A stretch of 64,000 bases of DNA from Nostoc sp. NMS2 (GTDB lineage: Bacteria; Cyanobacteriota; Cyanobacteriia; Cyanobacteriales; Nostocaceae). The notes under the pieces are model-generated. The model made no database searches, was not told the DNA's origin, and saw nothing but the letters and a program-made list of their open reading frames with translations. The translations under genes and the position numbers were made by a program. Where the stretch lies: assembly GCF_017115105.1 (NCBI RefSeq), contig NZ_JABXKH010000163.1:19214-83213 (forward strand). Reading direction: 5' to 3'. This document shows, piece after piece, positions 9,901 through 17,095 of the stretch; position 1 is the stretch's first letter; each line of letters opens with the position of its first letter.

Positions 9901-11006
9901 GTGAAGTAAGGAATATCTCGTTTGTACTGATCGAATTTACCACAGATAAAAACCCCACGTTCTCGCACAATTGGCTTGTGAATCTCTTTCACTAAAGAAG
10001 ATTTACCAATTCCAGCATAGCCAGAGACGAGGACAATTTCTGGTTTTCCTTGGCTAACAACTCGCTCAAATGCTTGCAGAAGCTTGGCAATTTCTTGTTC
10101 TCGCCCATACAATTTTTGGGGAATTTGAAAGCGATCTGAGATATCTTGCTCACCCAAAACAAAGGATTGAATTTCTCCGGTTGTTTCCAATTGTTTTAAG
10201 CATTGTTCCAGATCAAATTGCAAACCTAAAGCGCTTTGATATCTCTGTTCTGCAACCTTCGACAACAATTTGATGATGATGTCACAGAGCATTTGAGGAA
10301 TATCAGAGTTGAGCTTTTTCGGGGATGGCGGAGATTTGGCAATATGACAATGCACCCACTCTAAGGGGTCTTTGCCTTGAAATGGCAGCTGACCTGTCAG
10401 CATCTCATAAAAGGTGACTCCCAGTGAATACAAATCGCTACGATGGTCAATTCCTCGATTCATCCGCCCGGTTTGTTCAGGTGAAAGATAAGGTAAACTG
10501 CCTTCAATGCGACTGGAACTGCTAACCATTTGCTGCTGATATGGAATGAAAGCAGCAATTCCAAAATCAGCAATTTTAACCTGATTAGTTTCGAGATTAA
10601 CTAAGATATTTTGCGGCTTAATATCTTTATGGACAATGTGATGAGTGTGAATTTGTGCGAGTTTGCTGGTGATTTCAATAGCAATTTTTAAGAATGAAAC
10701 AGGTTCTTGAAATTGGTCTAGCAATTGATCGAGCGATCGCGCCTCAAAATCCTCCATAATTAAATAAGGGATTCCCTGGTGCATCTCTAAGGCGTAAACC
10801 TGGACTGCGGCGGCGATATTTAACCTTTGAGCGATCGCATACTCATGTTTGAATTGTTCAATATTATTGGGTGTACACTGTTCTGCACGTAGCCCTTTGA
10901 TAATTACCGGACACTGGTCTTTAACCTTGATTCCACGGTATATGACTGCTTTTACCCCTGCTTTTAACAAAGTGACAATTTTAAATCCGGGTAATGCAAT
11001 CATCAT
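3921..11006 (-). CDS. Giant Ser/Thr kinase - AAA ATPase - GAF/PAS - histidine kinase - receiver hybrid protein
   Basis: A 2361-residue signalling protein. In order: Hanks-type kinase (about 10-265; HKDIKPQN catalytic loop near 124 and DFG), AAA-type ATPase (Walker A GYAGIGKSS near 330, FLDDMQWAD Walker B near 463), a long TPR-like helical region (about 620-1290), GAF (about 1300-1470), PAS with PAC (about 1487-1600), two further GAFs (about 1625-1785 and 1815-1960), a HisKA domain with SHELRTPLNP near 1997, HATPase (NILSNAIKFTP, DTGKGI, GGLGLGLAI) and a C-terminal receiver with the DDD acidic cluster near 2245 and phospho-acceptor Asp in ISDIGMPEMDG near 2288. The first half is the HstK-type dual-kinase architecture known from Nostoc/Anabaena; the terminal receiver makes it a hybrid. 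No transmembrane segment is seen, so sensing is probably cytoplasmic. The signal is unknown. Confidence 0.93.
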   Translation of the reverse strand: MMIALPGFKIVTLLKAGVKAVIYRGIKVKDQCPVIIKGLRAEQCTPNNIEQFKHEYAIAQRLNIAAAVQVYALEMHQGIPYLIMEDFEARSLDQLLDQFQEPVSFLKIAIEITSKLAQIHTHHIVHKDIKPQNILVNLETNQVKIADFGIAAFIPYQQQMVSSSSRIEGSLPYLSPEQTGRMNRGIDHRSDLYSLGVTFYEMLTGQLPFQGKDPLEWVHCHIAKSPPSPKKLNSDIPQMLCDIIIKLLSKVAEQRYQSALGLQFDLEQCLKQLETTGEIQSFVLGEQDISDRFQIPQKLYGREQEIAKLLQAFERVVSQGKPEIVLVSGYAGIGKSSLVKEIHKPIVRERGVFICGKFDQYKRDIPYFTIVQAFQTLVRQILTEPEDQLANWKKRIQAALGNNGRLIADVIPEVELIVGEQPPIPELGPAESQNRFNLVFQNFISVFSQKEHPLTVFLDDMQWADSATLNLIKTVITGSSIQYLCFILAYRDNEIDIVHPFSLMMEKICQQGVRTTGILLTPLNLVYVNQLIADTLHSSAEQVEPLAQLIIQKTDGNPFFVNEFLKTLHQENLLNFNPQYRIWKWDLAQIEAQGITDNIVSLMIGRMQKLPAATQEVLKLASCIGNRFDLEVLAIVGEKSIQETANALAEAILRGLIILVESDESAGRNYRFYHDRVQQAAYALIADESKSVVHLTIGRLLLKNSSQEKVNEQIFDLVNQLNLAVNLIIEQTEKDELVRLNLIAGKKAKASTAYTPAKRFFSVAMNLLAENAWIEQYEQTFTLFRKLAECEFLTGNLEQAEQLFDLLLLKVESHVEKSNIYMLQIRLYQVAGRYEEALTLGLEALKLFGVTFPDANEEVQAAIAIEKNQILINLDNREVSDLIDSLVIEDPNIKTVISLLTTLGPPTYLGRPHLFPLVVLKAVNYSLKFGNTEESCFAYSMYAMLLVSIFHDIPTGYAFSEMTIQLNEKLHDLKLRGVVLHIHGSHINVWRNHIATDIPFLERGFIGCVEAGDVTMANYNGYQGSWQIIQLGSPLSDTYKSLEKYIVFARQSKHEAVYQTIRLQQMLLMNLRGLTHQSLTLSNDEFDESSALSLITDAGFVSGIIFYHIIKLIIFFTYGQYTEALSCALELSKFPVTTLALPIETDYILYYSLTLTALYPTVSFQEQEQFLLTLESHQQQLQYWAKHCPANFLHKSQLIAAEIARIQGRDLEAMRLYEQSIASAREQGFVQYEALANELGAKFYLEREFELIAKTYLQEAKNAYLRWEASAKVKHLEECYPHLLPQQQLISNGTFITTGEHLDFLSVVKASQSISSEIVFSRLLKTLMQIVIEQAGAEIGYLLLEHEQNLVIEVEAKVNPQAEKPNVSRPVFDGEISQVIPQSMLNYVQRTQETVILQNATEQNMFSRDEYIIQKQPKSVLCLPIARQSKLLGILYLENNLIPSAFTQDKLSVLEILTVQIAISLENARLYQNLENSQEQLNLALKSGKIGVWSWDIANDLFDWDEQTYQLFGLTPETFVATSEAILARLHPDDSPLLAQSLSRAINEGIEHDLEYRIIWDDGSIRYLACRGKAFFNEAGKATHMSGVVLDITDRKQAEAERIQLIQEQTARQEAEADQKRAAFLAQVSATLASSLNYESTLASVANLVVPYFADWCSVDLLQENQSINRVAVAHRDPEKVKLGWELHQHYPRKMDEPQGVPKVLRTGIAEMVTEISDAALVQGIPDAEHLRIIREIGLKSCIILPLMARERIFGAISFFTAESERRYSTADLLLAEDIAHRAAIAIDNARLYQEAQQAQKTAVQALERIARLQSITAALSESLTPAQVSEVIVEQSLAALGASCVFVALLNENKTELEIVQAVGYQQDLVDTWQHFSIDSPFPLAEAVRTGQPIWVESKQNRIARYPHLAEAYAQYDINAWISIPLMVEGSAIGGITLGFDQLQLLSGEDQAFILALAQQCAQAITRTHLYEAERMARNAAESANRIKDEFLAVLSHELRTPLNPILGWTKLMRSRKLDQATSDRALETIERNAKLQTQLIEDLLDVSRILQGKLSLNFGPINLISVIEAAIETVRLSAQAKSIEIQTIIESGVGPVLGDANRLQQVIWNILSNAIKFTPTEGQVKIKLEQVGSQVQIRITDTGKGIAPEFLPYVFDYFRQADGATTRKFGGLGLGLAIVQHLVELHGGTVQAESLGEEQGATFTVRLPCLQNQSKGIKDAKDNSSLLPDQSLPLSGLEILVVDDDADMREFLPFMLEQYGATVTAVASAIAALTALSQFQPNLIISDIGMPEMDGYMLMRQIRSLEPEQGGTIPAIALTAYAGEIDHQQAIAVGFQQHISKPVDPEELVKAIGSLIKSL

Positions 11007-11187
11007 GCCAAATACTCCAGCCGTGTTTCTTCAGGGATAATTCGAGCTTAATTGTATTTTAGATACATTTCTTCGGGCAGATGAAGTTTAGATGATATTA
11101 GATTCTGATAATCACTTCTGCTGACTCTACAGACAAAAATAAGCTACAATTCAAGCAGAGTAAGCATTTCCCGCTCAGAAATTCCCC

Positions 11188-11928
11188 ATGTTTGATCATC
11201 TGCAAACCCAAATTTACCAGCTAGAACAATTTGCCAACAGCCTCGTTTCTAACCAACTGACACACCTAAGCTTGGTGAGCGTTGGTATCATCTTTGTGGC
11301 TGGCTTGCTCACCAGTCTTACACCCTGTATGCTTTCTATGCTGCCAATTACCATTGGTTACATCGGTGGTTATGAAGCCAAAAGCCGCTTGCAAGCAGCT
11401 GCTCAATCAACTTGGTTTGCTTTAGGATTAGCAACTACATTAGCTGGAATGGGAATTATAGCAGCTTTTGTAGGAAAAGTCTATGGACAAGTGGGAATTG
11501 GTTTGCCGATTATCGTCAGCATTATCGCCATTCTCATGGGGTTGAACTTATTAGAAGCATTGCCTCTGCAATTTCCATCCTTGGGCGAAACCAATTGGAT
11601 TTCGCAAGATTTACCAACAGGATTGCGTTCCTATTTGCTGGGGCTGACTTTCGGCTTAGTGGCATCCCCTTGTAGCACACCTGTTTTAGCCAGCTTGCTG
11701 GGTTGGATTGCGAATACACAAGACTTAATTTTAGGCGCTGTTTTGCTACTTTCTTACACAGCCGGTTATGTAGCACCATTGATTTTGGCGGGTACTTTTA
11801 CAGCTTCAATTAAAAAATTACTAGAATTGCGTCGCTGGTCTGGCTGGATTAACCCAGTTAGCGGGGCACTATTGGTAGGATTCGGTGTATTTTCCTTAAT
11901 TTCTCGGATTCCCCTTGGCAGTTTTTAA
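11188..11928 (+). CDS. ccdA: Cytochrome c biogenesis thiol transporter CcdA
   Basis: A 246-residue polytopic protein of the CcdA family, which passes reducing equivalents from cytoplasmic or stromal thioredoxin across the membrane so that apocytochrome c haem-binding cysteines stay reduced. About six hydrophobic segments are visible, and the two redox cysteines sit in the characteristic contexts LTPCMLSMLP (Cys47) and ASPCSTPVLA (about Cys162). It lies 30 bases upstream of ccs1 on the same strand. This pairing is the usual system II arrangement in cyanobacteria and supports a joint role in thylakoid cytochrome f and c6 maturation. It is divergent from the hybrid kinase gene across 181 bases. 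Confidence 0.95.
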   Translation: MFDHLQTQIYQLEQFANSLVSNQLTHLSLVSVGIIFVAGLLTSLTPCMLSMLPITIGYIGGYEAKSRLQAAAQSTWFALGLATTLAGMGIIAAFVGKVYGQVGIGLPIIVSIIAILMGLNLLEALPLQFPSLGETNWISQDLPTGLRSYLLGLTFGLVASPCSTPVLASLLGWIANTQDLILGAVLLLSYTAGYVAPLILAGTFTASIKKLLELRRWSGWINPVSGALLVGFGVFSLISRIPLGSF

Positions 11929-11958
11929 TATCAATACCTTTATTAGATTTTACACATA

Positions 11959-13353
11959 ATGACTTTAGAAGATTCATCCAAAGAATTAAAATGGTGGGCA
12001 ATACCTGGGGAGTTCTTACGGCAAGAGCTTTTGCCAGTACTGACTAACTTACGACTAGCGATCGCACTACTGCTATTGATTGCAATCTTTAGTTCCACCG
12101 GTACTGTAATTGAACAAGGTCAGCCACCCGCATTTTATCAGGCTAACTACCCAGAACATCCAGCTTTGTTTGGTTTTTTAACTTGGAAGGTAATTCAGGT
12201 AGTTGGGTTAGACCATGTATATCGTACCTGGTGGTTTCTGGCATTACTCATCTTATTTGGCACTAGCTTAACTGCTTGTTCTTTTACCCGTCAGTTACCA
12301 GCCTTAAAAGCTGCCCAGCGCTGGAAATATTACGAAGAACCACGGCAATTTCAAAAATTAGCTTTAAGTGCAGAACTAGATAATGGTTCTCTAAATTCTC
12401 TCAGCGAACTATTACAGAAACGCCGCTATAAAATTTTTCCAGATCAAGAAAAAGAAAATATCCTCTATGCCCGCAAAGGAATAGTCGGACGCATCGGCCC
12501 AATTATCGTTCATATTGGCATCGTCGCTATTCTGCTAGGGGGAATTTGGGGGGCGATGACTGGGTTTCTGGCTCAAGAAATGGTTGCAAGTGGCGATACA
12601 TTTCAAGTGACAAATATTGTCGATGCTGGTCCAATAGCCGCAAAAATCCCAAAAGATTGGTCTGTGCGCGTCAATCGTTTTTGGATTGATTACACCCCAT
12701 CTGGCGGCATCGATCAATTTTATTCAGATATGTCTGTCTTAAATAAGCAGGGAGAGGAAATTGACCACAAGAAGATTTTTGTCAACGAGCCTCTGCGCTA
12801 TCATGGCATAACTTTTTATCAAACTGATTGGGGAATTGCAGGCATTCGCGTCCAATTTAACAACAGCCCGATTTTTAAGCTACCAATGGCGCAATTGGAC
12901 ACCAACGGACAAGGGCGCATTTGGGGAACCTGGGTTCCTACGAAACCGGATTTGAGTGAGGGTGTATCTTTACTAGCCAAAGACTTGCAAGGGATGGTAT
13001 TAATTTATGATCCCACTGGTAAACTCATTGATACAGTCCGCGCTGGGATGTCAACCGAAGTCAATGGCGTGAAGCTGAAAATTTTGGATGTCATTGGCAG
13101 CACTGGCTTACAAATTAAAGCCGATCCGGGCATACCAATTGTTTACTCAGGATTTGGCTTACTAATGCTGGGTGTAGTGATGAGTTACTTTTCTCATTCA
13201 CAAATATGGGCATTGCAAAAAGGCGATCGCTTATACGTTGGTGGCAAAACTAACCGCGCCCAAGTTGCTTTTGAACAAGAGGTTTTAGATATTTTAGATC
13301 GGCTGAGTTCAGAGCCAAAAATTGAGGAGAAAGAGACAGCTATTGAAGTTTAA
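11959..13353 (+). CDS. ccs1: System II cytochrome c biogenesis protein Ccs1 (ResB/CcsB family)
   Basis: A 464-residue ResB-family protein. Three N-terminal membrane segments (about 25-45, 88-108 and 180-200) and one near the C-terminus (about 390-410) frame a large domain expected on the lumenal or periplasmic side. Conserved family segments such as the GQPPAFYQANYP region after helix 1 and TWWFLALL are present. With CcsA (not in this window) it forms the haem-delivery and ligation complex of system II. It follows ccdA by 30 bases, so both are probably cotranscribed, and a stem-loop terminator follows directly. The same protein is often named CcsB; the length is normal for cyanobacteria. Confidence 0.93.
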   Translation: MTLEDSSKELKWWAIPGEFLRQELLPVLTNLRLAIALLLLIAIFSSTGTVIEQGQPPAFYQANYPEHPALFGFLTWKVIQVVGLDHVYRTWWFLALLILFGTSLTACSFTRQLPALKAAQRWKYYEEPRQFQKLALSAELDNGSLNSLSELLQKRRYKIFPDQEKENILYARKGIVGRIGPIIVHIGIVAILLGGIWGAMTGFLAQEMVASGDTFQVTNIVDAGPIAAKIPKDWSVRVNRFWIDYTPSGGIDQFYSDMSVLNKQGEEIDHKKIFVNEPLRYHGITFYQTDWGIAGIRVQFNNSPIFKLPMAQLDTNGQGRIWGTWVPTKPDLSEGVSLLAKDLQGMVLIYDPTGKLIDTVRAGMSTEVNGVKLKILDVIGSTGLQIKADPGIPIVYSGFGLLMLGVVMSYFSHSQIWALQKGDRLYVGGKTNRAQVAFEQEVLDILDRLSSEPKIEEKETAIEV

Positions 13354-13357
13354 AAGC

Positions 13358-13397
13358 AAAGGTACGCACAGTTTTCACTTCTGCTGTGCGTACCTTT
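13358..13397 (+). terminator. Stem-loop terminator after ccs1
   Basis: The arms AAAGGTACGCACAG and CTGTGCGTACCTTT pair perfectly (14 bp) around a 12-base loop, starting a few bases after the ccs1 stop. The T run is weak (GTATTTC), so it is a likely but not textbook terminator. Confidence 0.7.
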
Positions 13398-13471
13398 GTA
13401 TTTCAAATTTATTTTCCTCGTTTTACAATTAATTACACCCACACGGCTACAGATTGGAAAATTATTGAACA

Positions 13472-14566
13472 TTGGAACTAAAGATTCATATATCTGCTCA
13501 ACTTCAATCTAAACGACGGGTTTGCCTACTACCCATAATCGCTATCTTGTTGAGTATCGTTTCTTGTACTGCCGATAATAAAAAAATCAAGCACATTTCT
13601 CTCGTTGGTGCTGGGGCAAGTTTTCCTGCGCCTTTATACGAACGCTGGCTTTCAGATTATAACCAGCAAAATTCCAATGTGGAAATTAACTATCAAGCTA
13701 TAGGAAGCAGTGCTGGGGTGCAACAGCTTCTTGAAGGTACTGTGGACTTTGCAGCTAGCGATGTGGGAATTACAAATGAACAAGCAGCTAAGATAAAGAG
13801 GGGAGTTATTGCTTTACCCATGACTGCTGGTTCCATAGTATTGGCTTACAACCTTGCCCCTACCCTCCAGTCATCTCAAGTCAATCTGCCAAATGGTTTA
13901 AAGCTTTCACGTCAAGTCTACGTAGATATTTTTCTCGGAAAAATTACCAATTGGAATAATCCGAGAATAGCTGTAGCTAATCCAGGGGTAAATTTGCCCA
14001 ATCTACCGATTCAGGTTGTACACCGAACTGATGGTAGTGGAACTACAAGTGTGTTGACACAACATCTAAGTGTCATAAGTCCAGAATGGAAAAGCAAAGT
14101 TGGAACTGGTAAATCTGTAGCATGGCCAGTAGGAATTGCTGGAAAGGGTAATGAAGGTGTTACCGCCTTAGTTCAACAGATCCCAGGAGCTATTGGCTAT
14201 GTAGAATACATCTACGCCAAACAAAATAAACTTCCTGTGGCTGCTTTGGAAAATAAATTTGGTAATTATATTACGCCGACACCAGAATCTGTAGCTCAAA
14301 CCTTGGAGTCAGTAAAATTACCCGCCAATAACTTGATTGCTTTTATCAACGATCCTACAGGTTCCCAGTCTTATCCCATCGTTACTTATAGCTGGATTTT
14401 GACTTATCAGCAATATCCAAACCGAGTCAAAGGTGAAGCGCTGAAAAAATTTATTGATTGGGCTTTGATTGAGGGGCAAAAATCCAGTTTGGAACTCGGA
14501 TATATTCCTTTGTCTAAAAAAGTTGTGCTTCAAGTAAAATCTGCTGCAAACAGAATTGCAGAATAA
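13472..14566 (+). CDS. pstS: Phosphate ABC transporter substrate-binding lipoprotein PstS
   Basis: The 364-residue protein has a basic, hydrophobic N-terminus ending in a lipobox-like SIVSC (Cys32), so it should be a lipid-anchored periplasmic protein. PstS signatures follow: GAGASFPAPLYERW, GSSAGVQQL, DFAASDVG and the phosphate-contacting RTDGSGTT. Its role is binding phosphate for the PstCAB importer. The only start that keeps the signal peptide is a TTG at 13472, because an in-frame TGA lies directly upstream. No pstC/A/B neighbours follow, so it is an orphan copy. The stop codon abuts the inverted-repeat element at 14566-14822. Confidence 0.93.
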   Translation: MELKIHISAQLQSKRRVCLLPIIAILLSIVSCTADNKKIKHISLVGAGASFPAPLYERWLSDYNQQNSNVEINYQAIGSSAGVQQLLEGTVDFAASDVGITNEQAAKIKRGVIALPMTAGSIVLAYNLAPTLQSSQVNLPNGLKLSRQVYVDIFLGKITNWNNPRIAVANPGVNLPNLPIQVVHRTDGSGTTSVLTQHLSVISPEWKSKVGTGKSVAWPVGIAGKGNEGVTALVQQIPGAIGYVEYIYAKQNKLPVAALENKFGNYITPTPESVAQTLESVKLPANNLIAFINDPTGSQSYPIVTYSWILTYQQYPNRVKGEALKKFIDWALIEGQKSSLELGYIPLSKKVVLQVKSAANRIAE

Positions 14567-14822
14567 CTAGTAGTCTGTCAAGTCAACAATTCTTAGTAAT
14601 ATCATGTTCGCATAATTAGTTATGATTTCCACAGTTATTGCACCCCACCCCTTAATCCCCTGGGAGACGAAGCGTAGCTTTGGCGGGGTGGGGTTCTTCG
14701 GGTTTAATAAGTAATCAAGCGAACATGATATAAACCAAGTTTTAGAATCTTTCTCTCTGCGTTCTCTGTGCCTCTGCCGTTCGTTCTCTTATCCCTCAAA
14801 TTTAATGACATAGACTACTAGT
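14566..14822. mobile_element. MITE-like element, itself carrying a second inverted-repeat element
   Basis: The outer ends ACTAGTAGTCTGTCA and TGACATAGACTACTAGT are imperfect inverted repeats about 257 bases apart. Nested within them, ATATCATGTTCGC (14599-14611) and GCGAACATGATAT (14719-14731) are a perfect 13-bp inverted pair enclosing a GC-rich hairpin (CACCCCACCCC/GGGGTGGGGT). There is no coding capacity. It fills most of the gap between pstS and queF; the remaining bases to 14941 show nothing. Confidence 0.7.
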
Positions 14823-14941
14823 TTTTAGTTTAGGGTAGGCGATCGCCTTATTTGATCGACTTGAGAGTCAAAAGTCCTGATTTTTCTCCCCTAGCGTCTC
14901 GTAGAGAGGACTAAAGTCCTCATTACAAGCCCAAGTTTTCA

Positions 14942-15361
14942 TTATGGGTACTTTTGATGACGCACTTCAACTACAGTATGTACATTACCACGAGGCGTAA
15001 AATCTGCTTTCACAGTGGCTTCTAAAGGATCGCAAGCAGCCACAAAATCATCCAAAATTTGGTTAGCAGATTCTTCGTGGGAAATATAGCGATCGCGATA
15101 ACTATTAATATAAAGTTTAAGCGCCTTTAATTCCACTACCCGTTCATCAGGCACATAAGTAACGTAAATTGTCGCAAAGTCAGGATAGCCAGAAAAGGGA
15201 CATTTACAAGTAAATTCCGGCAAAGTAATATTAATGTCATATCGTCTTCCCACACGCGGATTTGGGAAGGTAATTAATTTACCTTCCGCAATGTCGCGTT
15301 CACCATACTTCATTTCTTGGTTTGCCTGAGATCCACTTTCAGGAAATTTGTCATTTGTCAT
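14942..15361 (-). CDS. queF: NADPH-dependent 7-cyano-7-deazaguanine (preQ0) reductase QueF
   Basis: A 139-residue single-domain (type I) QueF, reducing preQ0 to preQ1 in queuosine tRNA-modification synthesis. The nucleophilic cysteine lies in the conserved TCKCPFSGYPDFATI stretch, and the substrate-binding VELKALKLY and SHEE segments follow, as does the C-terminal TPRGN. Family members are normally about 130-165 residues. The ATG at 15361 lies inside a TGACAAA heptamer array, so the first five residues (MTNDK) are repeat-encoded. An internal Met17 (MKYGERD) would also retain the catalytic fold. It ends next to the MITE region upstream of it. Confidence 0.95.
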   Translation of the reverse strand: MTNDKFPESGSQANQEMKYGERDIAEGKLITFPNPRVGRRYDINITLPEFTCKCPFSGYPDFATIYVTYVPDERVVELKALKLYINSYRDRYISHEESANQILDDFVAACDPLEATVKADFTPRGNVHTVVEVRHQKYP

Positions 15362-15413
15362 TTGTCATTTGTCATTTGTTATTTGTCATTTGTCATTTGT
15401 CATTTGTTATTTG
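15345..15413. repeat. Heptamer tandem repeat (TCATTTG)n overlapping the queF start
   Basis: About nine copies of TCATTTG or TTATTTG in direct tandem array, of the STRR type known from heterocystous cyanobacteria. The array includes the queF start codon on the opposite strand. Confidence 0.85.
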
Positions 15414-15555
15414 TACTGAGCGACTTGTGCCGAGCCTGTCCTGAGCGTAGCCGAAGGGCGAAGTCGAGGTAAGTCGAAGTATTAGTCATTGGTCATTAGT
15501 TATTCTCCCCTGCTTCCCCTGCCTCCCCTGCTCCCCCATCTCCCCACTCCCCTCA
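15414..15555. repeat. Dispersed CGACTTCGCTC-type repeat and C-rich heptamers
   Basis: 15414-15480 holds a copy (GAGCGTAGCCGAAGGGCGAA, then GTCGAGG) of a repeat also present near 16977, 31021, 46549 and 58150. From about 15505 a C-rich tract (CCCCTGCTTCCCCTGCC) of STRR-like heptamers follows. No gene is seen in it. Confidence 0.7.
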
Positions 15556-15560
15556 GCCTC

Positions 15561-15959
15561 TCAATACTCTTCCTTCTCCCAGTCTGGACAATTCTCATCT
15601 TCACAACCGTGGGGATGCATGGCACAAACTAACAAATTACCACTATAAACTTGACCGTGGTAATGAGTACAACCGATGCAGGCAGGATTTTTTTCAGCCG
15701 TAGGTTCAACCGAATAAGGAAAACCTGGATCTACATCTGCTACCATGTCTTCCAGTTCCCAGTAAGCCTCCAACATTGGTTCGGCTAAATCCTGTAAATA
15801 CTGATCGACTTCAGTAACAATATTAGGGACTTGCTCAGTAATTTCTTCCGTTAGCTCAAAAAAAGCGTCAACCATTTCACTCATTCCCAGGAAGAAACGC
15901 TCTACTTCATCAGCCACTGTTTCAACGATTTCTGCTAAATCCTTTTGCCACTGTTCCAT
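15561..15959 (-). CDS. Conserved cyanobacterial protein with Cys/His-rich C-terminus, function unknown
   Basis: About 132 residues if it starts at the ATG at 15959 (MEQWQKDLAEIVETV); the frame is open to 16037 but that extension looks non-native. The N-terminal 85 residues are acidic and helical with heptad character. The C-terminal 45 residues carry a compact cluster, CIGCTHYHG, then CAMHPHGCEDENCPDW, with five Cys and four His that could bind zinc or an Fe-S centre. I do not know a function; such proteins are conserved hypotheticals in cyanobacteria (recalled). It has its own promoter space upstream and no obvious partner. Confidence 0.8.
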   Translation of the reverse strand: MEQWQKDLAEIVETVADEVERFFLGMSEMVDAFFELTEEITEQVPNIVTEVDQYLQDLAEPMLEAYWELEDMVADVDPGFPYSVEPTAEKNPACIGCTHYHGQVYSGNLLVCAMHPHGCEDENCPDWEKEEY

Positions 15960-16116
15960 AAACTTGACACCTTTGCAGGCTATAAACAGGACGCTTTGTG
16001 TTATCTGGGTGGAAGCACTAGAATACACACTAGGCAATGTATCTTATCAAGTTTCTATATGAAGTGCTATGTCAAATTGCCACTTATTACCGGTTATATC
16101 GAGTAAAAAATAATTT

Positions 16117-16503
16117 TTATTGATCGCGTTGCAATCGTTTTAACTCGTTTTGCAGGTCTAGCACTTCTTGACGCAATTTATCCGCACTTTCATCAGTTGA
16201 TCCCTCTTTCACCGTTGGTTCTTCATCATCCTCTAAAATTTCAATGCGGCGAGGTTCAGAAGGAGGTGTTTTTTCGGAGGTTTCACTAGATGGTTGGGCT
16301 TGTTGGGCTTGCTTCATCATTTCTTCAACGAAGCGGCGGGCTTCTTCTGTATTCATTTCGCCCTTTGCCACCATTTCGTCTGCCAGTTTTTGGACTTGCG
16401 ATCGCACTTGGGCTAATTTTCCCCCTGCTTTCTCACCTGCGTAAGAAGCTAATCCAACACCGAGGTAAAAAGCTTTTTGAACAATATCTCCAAAACCAGC
16501 CAT
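16117..16503 (-). CDS. Phasin-like coiled-coil protein
   Basis: A 128-residue protein whose first 70 residues (start MAGFGDIVQKAFYLGVGLAS) resemble the phasin-like/PHA-synthesis-regulator family found in many cyanobacteria: a short amphipathic helix, then a coiled coil with Lys/Glu pairs. An acidic, Pro/Ser-rich linker leads to a C-terminal coiled coil ending in NELKRLQRDQ. No catalytic residue is expected. Family members bind polymer granules or regulate polymer synthesis, but no PHA gene lies nearby, so the role here is inferred only from family resemblance. The SRP RNA gene lies about 30 bases upstream on the same strand. Confidence 0.75.
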   Translation of the reverse strand: MAGFGDIVQKAFYLGVGLASYAGEKAGGKLAQVRSQVQKLADEMVAKGEMNTEEARRFVEEMMKQAQQAQPSSETSEKTPPSEPRRIEILEDDEEPTVKEGSTDESADKLRQEVLDLQNELKRLQRDQ

Positions 16504-16531
16504 TGTTGCTGACCGCTCCTAAAAATAGGGC

Positions 16532-16625
16532 GACCCGGAGACTACGCCTATTACAAGCCTCCCGTGTTGCTGCTACCTTCCGGTTCTGACAAGATTTGGG
16601 TGTTGCAATCGCATAGATCCAGGTC
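16532..16625 (-). ncRNA. ffs: Signal recognition particle RNA (4.5S-type)
   Basis: On the minus strand the apex GTCAGAACCGGAAGGTAGCA contains the universal SRP RNA domain IV, with a GGAA tetraloop and the asymmetric loop bound by Ffh. The flanks pair as expected for one long hairpin: ACCTGGA with TCCGGGT, CTATGC with GCGTAG, and ATTGCAA with TTGTAAT. This makes a rod of about 94 nt, the normal small bacterial size. Its product with Ffh targets membrane proteins to the translocon. The ends are placed at the limit of pairing and may be a few bases off. The gene lies just upstream of the phasin-like gene. Confidence 0.93.
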
Positions 16626-16662
16626 TTCTACAAGCATAACATGAAAAACCAGTAAGTGTGTG

Positions 16663-16929
16663 TTATTCCATAACAATTCGCCATTCGTAAAGCTGATAGT
16701 TGACGCAGCCGTGTTTTACCAACGGGTCATCAGCGACAATTGCTTCTGCTTCCTCCTTAGAGGCTGCCTCAAACAGCAACATTCCGCCTCTTTGTTCTGC
16801 CCAATAACCTGTTCGCGCTTTGTGTCCTTTAGCAATCAAGTCCTGGATGTAGGCTTTGTGGGCAGGTACATATTGGTCAAAGGTCGGTTTATCGACTTTC
16901 CCTTCTTCAATTTTGACGAACCACGGCAT
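16663..16929 (-). CDS. YciI-family protein
   Basis: An 88-residue protein of the YCII family (ferredoxin-like alpha/beta fold): PWFVKIEEG at the start, the central HKAYIQDLIAKGH helix carrying the conserved His, and the GGMLLFEA and AEAIVADDP segments. Some relatives act in dechlorination or as stand-alone small enzymes, but for most, including the cyanobacterial ones, the reaction is unknown. It is a single-domain protein of normal length, lying between the SRP RNA and the divergent proline iminopeptidase gene, with no obvious operon partner. Confidence 0.88.
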   Translation of the reverse strand: MPWFVKIEEGKVDKPTFDQYVPAHKAYIQDLIAKGHKARTGYWAEQRGGMLLFEAASKEEAEAIVADDPLVKHGCVNYQLYEWRIVME

Positions 16930-16976
16930 TTACTTGCGACCTCTCGTAATAATTTTGGATTTTAGACTTCGGCTCC

Positions 16977-17012
16977 TTTCGACTTCGCTCAAGGCAAGCC
17001 GCTCAGTCGAAC
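16977..17012. repeat. Dispersed CGACTTCGCTC-type repeat
   Basis: TTTCGACTTCGCTCAAGGCA followed by AGCCGCTCAGTCGAAC; related to copies at about 15430, 31035, 35712 (inside a gene), 46560 and 58150. Confidence 0.7.
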
Positions 17013-17095
17013 GATTTTGGATTTTGGATTGGGAATAATCAAAGCTCCCGAAGGCAAGCGATCGCAATGACAACATTACTGATAAAATATCTAAA

